Assembly: GCA_019894715.1 (NCBI GenBank)
Contig: JAGXOA010000141.1
Coordinates: 1-36,521 of the forward strand
DNA length: 36,521 nt
Direction: 5' to 3'
DNA from: Promethearchaeota archaeon
Lineage (GTDB): Archaea; Asgardarchaeota; Lokiarchaeia; Sigyniarchaeales; SOKP01
The notes below the pieces were generated by a model that ran no database searches, was not told the DNA's origin, and saw only the letters and a list, made by a program, of their open reading frames with translations. The first letter of the stretch is position 1, and each line of letters begins with the position of its first letter. Shown here in pieces: positions 1 through 8,871 of this stretch. Position numbers and translations under genes: made by a program.

Positions 1-185
1 ATCATGGTTAAATTTCTTATACGTAAAAGAAAACATAAGTATGATTTCCTATCGCATCAACCCTCTGTGAACGAGGAATCCTTCAAAAACCAATGGAAGG
101 GTTTTCTACGATATACAGGCCAATCCTTAGTAGAAGCGATTGTGCACTCGTAGGAAGCCACGTCCTTCAGGGCGTGGTAGTTCAC
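1..185 (+). mobile_element. Right end / omegaRNA-like tail of an IS200/IS605-type (TnpB) element, truncated by the window start
   Basis: Hairpin CCACGTCC-TTCA-GGGCGTGG at 158-177 followed by TAGTTCAC, resembling IS605-family right ends; upstream GAAGCGATTGTGCACTCGTAGGAAGCC also resembles such ends. No transposase ORF inside the window here. Confidence 0.6.
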
Positions 186-1231
186 TTTTTGTTATTAAAT
201 ATTTTAGTAATTTCATCTCTTTCAGAATAATTTAATGGAGTGATTTTTCCCCCTCCTTCGTTTAAAAAAAATCCTTTTTCTTTTTCAATGAATTTTCCTA
301 TTTTGGCAGCAAAAATATTATTTTTAATTAAAAAATCAATTAAAATCTCAGCATCTTTTTCTTCTATAACAATTAACAATGATCCTGACGTTATAGTACC
401 ATATGGATTTAGATTAAACCTTTCACTAAGTTCCTTAGCCTCTGAATATATGGGTATTTCTCGTTTATCTACAATAACTCCTAAATTCGAAGCAATAGCA
501 ATTTCGGCTATTCCCATAAATAATCCCCCTTCTGTTGGATCATGCATTGCCTTAATTTTAAAATGTTGATTCACTAAAAAGGCTTCTTTATAGACACTTA
601 TACCTGGATTAAATATGTAGTTTTTACATTTTTCTATAAATTTTTTATCAAAACCTTCTTTTTCTAGAATATTTTCCTTTTCTCTAGCTATTATTGATGT
701 TCCTTCAATAAAAATTCCTTTTGTTAAAACTAATAAATCTCCTTTTTCCGCCCCAGACGTTTTTACTAGCTTATCATGATCTACTTCTCCTATTAAGGTC
801 CCTACTACTATTGGTCGATTAAGACCTTCTGTAATTTCTGTATGTCCTCCAATAACAGTAATATTCATAGACTGACAAGTATCATGAATCTCTTTAAAAA
901 TAGACTCTATTAGTTCATAAGTAGTTTTTATTTCTGGTAAGAGAATAGTTGATAAGAACCATTTGGGTTTAGCTCCAGTACATACAACATCATTTACATT
1001 AACATTTACAGCGTAATATCCAATTAAATCACTTGTAAATGTAATTGGATCTGTTTTTACAACTAAAAGTTGATCTTCATTTGTACTAATTACAGCGGCA
1101 TCTTCTCCAATTTCAGAACCGATAATAATTCTCTTATCATGAATTCTTAAATCAGAAACATAATTTTTAAACATCTTTCTAAGAATATCATGCTTTATTT
1201 TCCCAGGAAAAAATATATTGTTATCAGACAT
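182..1231 (-). CDS. AIR synthase-related / HypE-like protein
   Basis: 349 aa; 'IGEDAAVI', 'VVKTDPITF', 'VNDVVCTGAKPKWFLSTILLPE', 'VIGGHTE', 'MHDPTEGGLFMGIAEIAIAS' are AIRS/HypE family motifs; C-terminus lacks the HypE PRIC tail. Confidence 0.85.
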   Translation of the reverse strand: MSDNNIFFPGKIKHDILRKMFKNYVSDLRIHDKRIIIGSEIGEDAAVISTNEDQLLVVKTDPITFTSDLIGYYAVNVNVNDVVCTGAKPKWFLSTILLPEIKTTYELIESIFKEIHDTCQSMNITVIGGHTEITEGLNRPIVVGTLIGEVDHDKLVKTSGAEKGDLLVLTKGIFIEGTSIIAREKENILEKEGFDKKFIEKCKNYIFNPGISVYKEAFLVNQHFKIKAMHDPTEGGLFMGIAEIAIASNLGVIVDKREIPIYSEAKELSERFNLNPYGTITSGSLLIVIEEKDAEILIDFLIKNNIFAAKIGKFIEKEKGFFLNEGGGKITPLNYSERDEITKIFNNKK

Positions 1232-1414
1232 TTTAAGATCTCTTTAGTCATTATTATCTGAACTTTATTTATTTAGCTTTTTAATTTTTTCAATACATAT
1301 TATAATAATAGGATATTTTTCCTATTCCTAAAAACTAAATTTTTAATTTTAAATAGAATTACATTTAAACATATTATTTTTATTTATCTTAATAATGAGG
1401 AAATGTAATAAAAT

Positions 1415-2866
1415 ATGGTTAGACCAAGCCCTTTAGATATATATACACTTGTTGACAAATCTAATTGCAAAGAATGTGGATATGATACATGTATGGCTTT
1501 TGCTACTGATCTTTTAGAAAGAAAAATCCACTTAGAAGATTGCACACATCTAATGAAAGATCAAAAACAAAAGAAAAATTATTTGAAACTTAAAGAATTG
1601 ATAACACCTCCTCAGAAACCCGTTCAAATAGGAGTTGGCCCTCGTAAAGTGATAATTGGTGGTGAGGAAGTACTTATGCGCCATCAATTGACATTCTACA
1701 ACCAAACAGGTATTTTTATTGAAATTGCAGATACTCAAGAAGATATCATAAGCATTATAAAATATTTAACAGATTTAAAAATTGAAAGAATGGGTGAAAA
1801 ACTTACTTTAGATGGTATTGCATTAAGATGTGTTTCGAAAGAGGGAGAAAAATTTATGGAAGCGGCCAAAACCATAGTTAATAATACAGATTTACCAATA
1901 ATGTTATGCTGCTTAGATCCAGAAATACTAATAAAAGCTGCTGAGGAAATAAAAGATAAAAAACCTGCTTTATATGCAGCAACAAAAAAGAATTGGGAAT
2001 TACTTGGTCAATTTTCAATTCAAAACAATCTACCATTAGTAGTTACCTCAAATAATTTAGACGAATTAATATCTCTAAGCACAACTTTAGATAAACTAGG
2101 TGTTGATCAAATTATTTTGGATCCTGGAACTTTCTTTGGACAAGGTAAAATCGGTTTCAATTACGATAATATTGTGCAATTACGAACCGCAGGGATTGAA
2201 AAGAATATTTATAGTGCTGGATGGCCTATTATGGGTGTACCTGCAGCATACTGGGCTCAAATAAGAAAGATAAAAAAAAAAGAGGATTTATGGAAGCATA
2301 AATATCAAGAAGTGATTATGGGATCAATTATGATTTCTATTGATACTTCCCTAATTATACTTCATACAGGAAAAAATAAGGATGATATTTGGGCTTTGTT
2401 AGCTCTAATGACTCTCAGGCAAAGTATTTTTTCGGATCCAAGAATTTATCCTTCAGTAGAACCGGGATTATATGAAATCGGAAATCCTGATCAAATGTCC
2501 ACTGTCTTAGTCACTTCTAATTATAGATTAACAAAAATTCCAGTTGAAATTGATGTTAAAGGTGCGAATATTGATTCATGGTTATTAGTTGTCGATAGTG
2601 AGGGGATAGGAATAGAAAGTGCTGTAGCTGGAGGTCAATTTAGTGCAAGTGCTATTGGTGAGGCTGTAAAGGAATATAATGTTTTTGAGAAACTAAACCA
2701 TCGTATATTAATAATTCCTGGTATGGCAGCTCGATTAAGTGGTGCTTTAGAAGATGAAGCTGATTGTTATGTTCTTGTGGGTCCAAGAGATAGTTCTGGT
2801 ATTAAGAAGTTTATTGATGAAATGTGGACTCCTGAAAAATATATGAAGGAATATAAAAATCGATAA
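1415..2866 (+). CDS. cdhE: Acetyl-CoA decarbonylase/synthase complex subunit gamma (corrinoid iron-sulfur protein large subunit)
   Basis: 483 aa; N-terminal 4Fe-4S motif CKECGYDTC...C (CX2CX4CX16C), 'VRPSPLDIYTLV' start, TIM-barrel and C-terminal corrinoid-binding-like region. Confidence 0.92.
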   Translation: MVRPSPLDIYTLVDKSNCKECGYDTCMAFATDLLERKIHLEDCTHLMKDQKQKKNYLKLKELITPPQKPVQIGVGPRKVIIGGEEVLMRHQLTFYNQTGIFIEIADTQEDIISIIKYLTDLKIERMGEKLTLDGIALRCVSKEGEKFMEAAKTIVNNTDLPIMLCCLDPEILIKAAEEIKDKKPALYAATKKNWELLGQFSIQNNLPLVVTSNNLDELISLSTTLDKLGVDQIILDPGTFFGQGKIGFNYDNIVQLRTAGIEKNIYSAGWPIMGVPAAYWAQIRKIKKKEDLWKHKYQEVIMGSIMISIDTSLIILHTGKNKDDIWALLALMTLRQSIFSDPRIYPSVEPGLYEIGNPDQMSTVLVTSNYRLTKIPVEIDVKGANIDSWLLVVDSEGIGIESAVAGGQFSASAIGEAVKEYNVFEKLNHRILIIPGMAARLSGALEDEADCYVLVGPRDSSGIKKFIDEMWTPEKYMKEYKNR

Positions 2867-2879
2867 TTCTTATTATTTT

Positions 2880-3542
2880 CTAACTATAGATATTCATGAA
2901 TGAAATGAATTTTTCAACTGATAATTGAGAAATGTTTTCTAAGATTAATACGGGTACAGAAGAATCATCTAATAATTCCTCTTTAGAATGATTTCCTGTT
3001 AAAACACCAATAAACTTAGAATTAAGCATTTCTGCTAATCTTCTATCACTGATATGATCTCCAACTATAAAATAACTATAATCTGGATAATTTTCATCGA
3101 AAAAGTTCTTAATATTTATATCTGTTTTCGACTTAATTTTAGGAGTTTCACCTATAATAAAATTAAAATAATGACTTATTTGCAAAAAATCTAATAATTT
3201 TATTGCCAATTCTTGTTTTTTTGAAGTTACAACTCCAAGAATAATATTTTGTTCCTTTAGAGAATTCAAGATTTCGCTAACTCTAGGAAATATCTCAACT
3301 TGATAAATACCTTTTTTTGCATAGTATTCTCTAAAAGTTTTTATTAATTCTATTGGATTAAGATCTGAGATTTTACTAAAAACCTTTTCTAAAGGTATTC
3401 CAATCATTTTTTTAAAATTATCATCCAATTTTTGAGGAATATTATATTTACTGAATACATAATCAAAAGAATTTAAAATTCCCTCTTGGTTATTAATTAA
3501 TGTAAAATCTAAATCAAAACTTACTAAAATCTTTTCAATCAT
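2880..3542 (-). CDS. HAD-superfamily hydrolase (phosphoglycolate phosphatase-like)
   Basis: 220 aa; motif I 'FDLDFTL', motif II 'GVVTSKK', motif III K and motif IV 'FIVGDHISDRRLA'. Confidence 0.9.
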   Translation of the reverse strand: MIEKILVSFDLDFTLINNQEGILNSFDYVFSKYNIPQKLDDNFKKMIGIPLEKVFSKISDLNPIELIKTFREYYAKKGIYQVEIFPRVSEILNSLKEQNIILGVVTSKKQELAIKLLDFLQISHYFNFIIGETPKIKSKTDINIKNFFDENYPDYSYFIVGDHISDRRLAEMLNSKFIGVLTGNHSKEELLDDSSVPVLILENISQLSVEKFISFMNIYS

Positions 3543-3567
3543 TTTAATTTAAAATCATTTTACTACT

Positions 3568-5226
3568 TTATAATCTCTTGAAAAGGTTAATTAAATATTT
3601 TATGTCATCAGAACTATCTATTAATCGACTCATATGAAATGGAAAATCCTTAATCTCTATTTTTTCATTATTACTCACTTTATCTACAATTATGTTAATC
3701 ATTTGTTTAAAAAGTTCTATTGTTTTTCCTTTTGAATCTATTTCAGAAATAATTTTCTTTGCTTTATTTAATTTTCCAATAATGATAAGAGATAATGAGG
3801 CAATAATGTATGAATGGACAATATGAGAATTATTAATTTTTTTTGTATTCGCAGCTCTATAGTAATATTTATATGTATTTTTTATCATTTCTCTTAGTAA
3901 AAAGTCTTTGGCGGTATCAAGTTGTTCATAAAATTTAATACTCTCAAGAATTAATGTAGCTGCTGCATAATATTGCTTATTTTGAAGATCATGTTCAGCA
4001 ATTATATTTAAACATCTTACTATCTGATTAAATAATCCAAAACGATTAAATTCTAGATTCCCTTCCATTGCAACATCATAAGCATTAAGATAACTTTCAG
4101 TTGATCTATTATAACTTTTAATTTCCCAAAAATTATCTCCTGATTTCATGAAATGTTTGTAAGCTAATTCATAATTGTTTAATTTCTTGAATATTTTTGC
4201 TGCATCAAAATAATTAATTGCTGTTTGATTATTATCCTTAATTCTTTTGCAATAATTCCCTGCTAAAACAAAACAAGAAGCAGATTCTAATAAATTCTGT
4301 TCTATCTCTTTATAGCAAAGAGCAGCACCACGATAATATCTCGCAATTTTATAAAAATTCTTATCGTCTTTTTTTAAATTTTCAGCTAGATTAATATATG
4401 AACTTGCTTCTCTTTTTGAATAAAATATGTATTGTTTGGGATTTTCTAATTGTTGATGTAAATTTTTAATTATTTGACTAATTTGGGCAATTGCTAAATT
4501 ATCATTTTTTTCTTTTAATTCTTCATATAAACCCATAAAGAAATCTATAGCATCCAATAAAATATCTTTTGAATTACGATAATCATCTAGCTCTTCATAA
4601 CTTAAGGAAACTTGTTTATAGGAATATGATAAGATGTCATAGAATTTATAAATTTTAGCGAATTCAATTACTCTTTTAAAATATTTTATTGCTTTTTTGT
4701 AATGTGATAGTTTAAAATATAATTCTGCAATATTTTGATAATTTTGAGCAAGTTTTCTTCCTTCTTTAAATTCACCTAATAATTTGGACTCCTGTTTTAG
4801 GCATTTTATACATTTAAGGATATATTCTTTTTCTAAATTAAACTCCTTATATTTTTCTCCATAAATCTCAGCAATTCTAAGATATAATTCACTAATCTCA
4901 TGTATTTTTCCTTGCATCTGATAGGAATTTATTTGATTTTCCCAAAAAGAAATTACTTCCCTATATAAATCTAAGGTTTTTGTATAGCTAATATCCTCAA
5001 GAAGTTCTGCAACTGAATATAATAACTCCCCTGCTTCAAAGAAATCTCCGATTCCTACCATTTGATTTGAATAATCTATAGATGTATTTATTATATTATT
5101 GATTTCATTCCTTTTTTCTTCATCATCTGTAAGATTATTAATATCATAGATTGAATTTCTTATAATTTGAATATTTTCTAAGTAATCTGAATAATCTTCC
5201 CTTTCAAGAATAGAAAACCAACTCAT
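3568..5226 (-). CDS. Tetratricopeptide-like helical repeat protein
   Basis: 552 aa; repeated helical hairpins with A/Y/G spacing ('YQNIAELYFKLSHYKKAIKYFKRVIEFA', 'YFDAAKIFKKLNNYELAYKHFMKSGDNFWEIKSYNRSTESYLNAYDVA'). Confidence 0.8.
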   Translation of the reverse strand: MSWFSILEREDYSDYLENIQIIRNSIYDINNLTDDEEKRNEINNIINTSIDYSNQMVGIGDFFEAGELLYSVAELLEDISYTKTLDLYREVISFWENQINSYQMQGKIHEISELYLRIAEIYGEKYKEFNLEKEYILKCIKCLKQESKLLGEFKEGRKLAQNYQNIAELYFKLSHYKKAIKYFKRVIEFAKIYKFYDILSYSYKQVSLSYEELDDYRNSKDILLDAIDFFMGLYEELKEKNDNLAIAQISQIIKNLHQQLENPKQYIFYSKREASSYINLAENLKKDDKNFYKIARYYRGAALCYKEIEQNLLESASCFVLAGNYCKRIKDNNQTAINYFDAAKIFKKLNNYELAYKHFMKSGDNFWEIKSYNRSTESYLNAYDVAMEGNLEFNRFGLFNQIVRCLNIIAEHDLQNKQYYAAATLILESIKFYEQLDTAKDFLLREMIKNTYKYYYRAANTKKINNSHIVHSYIIASLSLIIIGKLNKAKKIISEIDSKGKTIELFKQMINIIVDKVSNNEKIEIKDFPFHMSRLIDSSDDIKYLINLFKRL

Positions 5227-5480
5227 ATAATCTAAGGATTTAATTTTTATAATTTATTAAAACATAAAAAAGAAATGGATTATTGAATAGTGTAAAATTT
5301 CAATTTTATTCCAAAAGATTTTTAATATCATTCGAAATTATGTTTAATATAAAAATATGTTAAAATAAAATAATTAAATATAAATGGTTTACGTTTGCTT
5401 GCAGGATTGGAATAATAGATGAAGTTAAAGATTATTATCCTATAAAAACCGCTTAAACCATAAATTAGGTGATAAATAAT

Positions 5481-5693
5481 ATGGATTATAAAACAAAATT
5501 GAAAGAATATATAGATTTCCAAGGAGAAATATCATTTAAATTAGTTGGTAATGAACAAGTTTCATTTGGTATTATAAAAGATGTTCAAGATGACTATATA
5601 AAAGTATTTATTGGTGGAAATCCACAACAAGAAACAAATGTCTATATACCTATTAATTATATCATTTCTATAACTGTGAAAGAGGATAGATAA
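5481..5693 (+). CDS. Small beta-rich protein, possibly Sm/SH3-like barrel
   Basis: ORF called from GTG 5469, but ATG at 5481 is the more natural start. 'GEISFKLVGNEQVSFGIIKDVQDDYIKVFIG...VYIPINYIISITV' has an alternating beta-strand pattern. Confidence 0.6.
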   Translation: MDYKTKLKEYIDFQGEISFKLVGNEQVSFGIIKDVQDDYIKVFIGGNPQQETNVYIPINYIISITVKEDR

Positions 5694-5720
5694 TATTCTA
5701 AAAAAATAGGAGATCTAAAA

Positions 5721-6197
5721 ATGACTCAACAATTTAAAAAAATTCAAAAAGAAGGGTATGCCAATATCATTTTTTCTTCTAAACCTATTGAATATGGAGC
5801 AGAAGATGAAGAATCTTTAAAAAAAGTCTTTACTAAACCAGATCCAATATATGCAAGATGTTATTTTCCTAATCATATAGGAAAGATTGAAAAAAGAAGT
5901 TTCTGGCATGAAATCTGGATTGATGGTAAATTTATAAAAAGAACTCTCTATGAAAGTCCTCCAGATCCCGAATGGGATCAGATTCAAATTTGGATTACTG
6001 ATGATGACTATAAAAATGAAATATTAAATCTTGATTCAGGGAAGCATGAAATTGTGATTTGGGTAATGAAATGTGAATTCGAAGGTAAATATTTTAAAAT
6101 AGAAACAACTCTTTCAGGAGATCCACTAATTAATGAAAAAGAGCGAGTAAAATTATCAAGATTATCAAAAGGTAATATTACTTATGTAGTACCATAA
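5721..6197 (+). CDS. Hypothetical beta-rich protein
   Basis: 158 aa ORF with ATG and upstream purine-rich 'ataggagatc'; no recognised family. Confidence 0.65.
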   Translation: MTQQFKKIQKEGYANIIFSSKPIEYGAEDEESLKKVFTKPDPIYARCYFPNHIGKIEKRSFWHEIWIDGKFIKRTLYESPPDPEWDQIQIWITDDDYKNEILNLDSGKHEIVIWVMKCEFEGKYFKIETTLSGDPLINEKERVKLSRLSKGNITYVVP

Positions 6198-6227
6198 TTT
6201 TTTAATAAATTACCATAAAGATTTTTC

Positions 6228-6243
6228 TTTTTTTTTTTTTTTT
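6228..6243 (+). terminator. Poly-T tract consistent with an archaeal terminator
   Basis: 16 consecutive T residues shortly after the stop at 6197. Confidence 0.5.
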
Positions 6244-6342
6244 CAAAAACCAAACTCAAAATAGAATTATTAAAATTAATCAAATTTATTAGGCAATGAT
6301 ATTATCTTTATTTTAATTAAAAATCAATCGAGATAGATTAAA

Positions 6343-6798
6343 ATGTTATACAATTGGTTAATTGCCCAAGATGTTAGTGAAGTAGGAATTTCTTGGTTAG
6401 ACTTCTTTAGTATTGGTCATATCTGCATGGGATTAGGTATTTTCTTACTATTTTCTCTGTTTTATACAATTCCAATGTCTAAAAGCAATGGATCAGCACA
6501 AGTAAAATTACCTTTGTGGTGCGCATGGATTATTACTATAGTGATGGCGATTATATGGGAATTGATCGAAAATATTCTTTTATATGATTTGGGATTAAAA
6601 TTTGAAGGTAGAAGAGATAGTACAGCAAATATTATAACCGATATTATTCTTGTAGGCATGGGTGGTTTAGGCATGTGGATATTTGGCCATTTAGTCTTTA
6701 AATACCATAAAAAAGTATGGCCTTATTATGTTTTTGGTATTATTGGTTTAGCTCTCTGGATCGGTGTTTTCTTAATTCTCCGATATTTTACACTGTAA
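6343..6798 (+). CDS. Predicted integral membrane protein, about 4 TM
   Basis: 151 aa with four hydrophobic segments; conserved-looking 'IWELIENILLYDLG...RDSTANIITDIILVGMGGL'. Confidence 0.75.
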   Translation: MLYNWLIAQDVSEVGISWLDFFSIGHICMGLGIFLLFSLFYTIPMSKSNGSAQVKLPLWCAWIITIVMAIIWELIENILLYDLGLKFEGRRDSTANIITDIILVGMGGLGMWIFGHLVFKYHKKVWPYYVFGIIGLALWIGVFLILRYFTL

Positions 6799-6960
6799 AA
6801 AATATAAATTTTAATTATTTCATATTATTTTTTTATAACTTTAACAAATTGAGATCACATTCACATATTTCTTTTTAGCCAGTCATGTAATAATAAAGAT
6901 ATAAATAATCATTTTTATTCTATTAATAATAATCATTGAATTCAGACAATATAAGAAACT

Positions 6961-7293
6961 ATGGATCCTATTAATATAGAAGATTTAGAAGCTTTTATTA
7001 ATGGGTTAAAAGTATCGTTTGATTCATTAGAACATATTCAGACAAATAATTCACAAGGAGTACAAGCCCAAGTAGCGAAAGCAATTTCCCAATTAAGAGC
7101 AAAAAAACTAGATAAAATAGAACCTTTACCTCGATTATTAGGGCATATAACAAAAGAAGATCTAAAAAATCTTTTTCTAAATCGATTGGAGAAATTAAAA
7201 TATATTTTAGAATCAAATAATTATCCCAAAAGTAGAAAATTTAATCTTGTTATGAAAATTGTAAAGTTAAGAGAAAAAGTAAATAGTTTTTAA
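6961..7293 (+). CDS. Hypothetical helical protein
   Basis: 110 aa ATG ORF, helical composition; no recognised family. Confidence 0.55.
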   Translation: MDPINIEDLEAFINGLKVSFDSLEHIQTNNSQGVQAQVAKAISQLRAKKLDKIEPLPRLLGHITKEDLKNLFLNRLEKLKYILESNNYPKSRKFNLVMKIVKLREKVNSF

Positions 7294-7361
7294 ATTAGAA
7301 ATACTACAATTTAGATATTAATTTCTCTTTTATTTGATAATTATTTGGATTGAAGAATAAA

Positions 7362-8117
7362 ATGCTTATTGATGTTCATTGTCATACTAATCTCTATTTA
7401 GAACTTGATAAGGTTTTAGAAGAAGCAAAAAAAGTAAATATTGAAAAAATAATATCTGTTGGAATGAGCAATTTAGGCCTAGAAAGGACGATTGAGATTG
7501 CCCATAAATATAAAATGATATATCCTGCTTTAGGTATTCATCCTGAAGAAACTTTAATGAATAAAAATATTGAAAATCAATTAGATAATATCCTTGAATT
7601 TATTTTCCAAAATAGTAATAAAATATGCGCTATCGGGGAGATTGGATTAGATCATCATTTTATAAAAGATAAAAATATATATCCTCTTCAAGAAAAAATT
7701 TTCTTAGATATGCTTGATTTAGCTCAAAAGCTTAATTTGCCTGTAAATCTTCATACAAAAGGAGCTGAACAAGAGATTTTTGAAATTCTACCTTCTTTTA
7801 CAATCCCAAATGTAAATATTCATTGGTACTCTGGACCTGATAAATATTTAAAATTTGGAATTGAACGAGGTTATTATTTTTCAATAACACCTGCAATTTC
7901 TTATTCTCCCGTTATTAAAAAAGTAGTTGAATTAGTTGATTTAAATCATTTATTGTTGGAAAGTGATGGACCTGTAAATTATTCTGGCAAAGTAGGGTCG
8001 CCATCAATGATTAGAAATGTGTTAGCTGCAATTTCTAGTATAAAAAATATATCAAAGAAGGAATTAGAAGAAAAGATATATCAAAATACAAAAATAATCT
8101 TTCCTAAGTTGTTTTAG
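7362..8117 (+). CDS. TatD family metal-dependent hydrolase
   Basis: 'MLIDVHCHTNLY', 'ALGIHPEE', 'AIGEIGLDHHF', 'VNLHTKGAEQEIFEIL', 'LLLESDGP' are TatD motifs. The ORF track starts at TTG 7350; ATG at 7362 is preferred. Confidence 0.9.
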   Translation: MLIDVHCHTNLYLELDKVLEEAKKVNIEKIISVGMSNLGLERTIEIAHKYKMIYPALGIHPEETLMNKNIENQLDNILEFIFQNSNKICAIGEIGLDHHFIKDKNIYPLQEKIFLDMLDLAQKLNLPVNLHTKGAEQEIFEILPSFTIPNVNIHWYSGPDKYLKFGIERGYYFSITPAISYSPVIKKVVELVDLNHLLLESDGPVNYSGKVGSPSMIRNVLAAISSIKNISKKELEEKIYQNTKIIFPKLF

Positions 8118-8261
8118 TGTATTTTTTTTGTAATTCTGAAAACTTGATTCTATATTTTCTATTCTTCTTATTTAAAGACCCAAGACCTATTAAAATCAAT
8201 TATATTGATAATAAAGTTATTTTTATATTTTTAAAAATAATAAAGTTTATATTTTTATAAT

Positions 8262-8285
8262 GATATATCACTATACTGATATATC
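8262..8285. promoter_or_regulatory. Putative PadR operator (inverted repeat)
   Basis: GATATATCA-CTATAC-TGATATATC: perfect 9-bp arms, 38 bp upstream of the PadR ATG; nearly the same palindrome lies upstream of the second PadR gene. Confidence 0.6.
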
Positions 8286-8322
8286 CGTAATTGATATAAA
8301 TTAACATTTTATGAGAATTTGA

Positions 8323-8871
8323 ATGAGCGATTTAAACGAAGATGCAAAGAATTTTGTTGATAAAATGGAAAAAGAAATGAAAAGAGGTTTTATCAAAATA
8401 ATAGTTCTAGCTATATTAGCGAATGGCCCTTCTCATGGATACCAAATTATAAAAAATATTGAAGATAATACAATATGGAAAGCTTCCGCTTCTTCTATAT
8501 ATCCACTTTTAAAATCATTATCTGAGAAGAATTTCATTAATTATGAAGAAGAAAAGGATGGAGAACGAATTCGAAAGGTTTATGAACTTACAAAAAAGGG
8601 TGAAAAAGCGCTAGAATTAGTTCATCAAAGACATAGAAAAATATTAACATCTATTGATTCAATAGTTAAAATGAAAATAAAGAGTAATTCTAAAATGCCT
8701 TTTCCATTTCCTAATCCTAAGCAAATGTACTCTTATTTTGAAAAATTAATTAATGAAAGTAATAGCGAAGAACTTTATAATTTAAAAACTGTTGCAAAAC
8801 ATCATGTTCAAAATCTAAATCAATTACTTGAAAAAATCAACAATAAAATAAATAATGATAAAAAACAGTGA
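8323..8871 (+). CDS. PadR family transcriptional regulator
   Basis: 182 aa; 'FIKIIVLAILANGPSHGYQIIKNIED...ASASSIYPLLKSLSEKNFINYEEEKDGERIRKVYELTKKGEKAL' is a PadR wHTH. Confidence 0.92.
   Translation: MSDLNEDAKNFVDKMEKEMKRGFIKIIVLAILANGPSHGYQIIKNIEDNTIWKASASSIYPLLKSLSEKNFINYEEEKDGERIRKVYELTKKGEKALELVHQRHRKILTSIDSIVKMKIKSNSKMPFPFPNPKQMYSYFEKLINESNSEELYNLKTVAKHHVQNLNQLLEKINNKINNDKKQ

Noticed and set aside
240-569. 109-aa plus-strand ORF
   Set aside because: Fully antisense to the well-supported AIRS/HypE-like gene; low-complexity translation.
182-1231. Calling the AIRS gene hypE
   Set aside because: No C-terminal PRIC-type cysteine and no hyp or hydrogenase genes nearby; kept at family level.
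5385-5460. Possible tRNA
   Set aside because: 7-bp terminal stem and 76-nt length fit, but no T-arm consensus and no convincing D-arm or anticodon stem; kept only as a weak structure finding.
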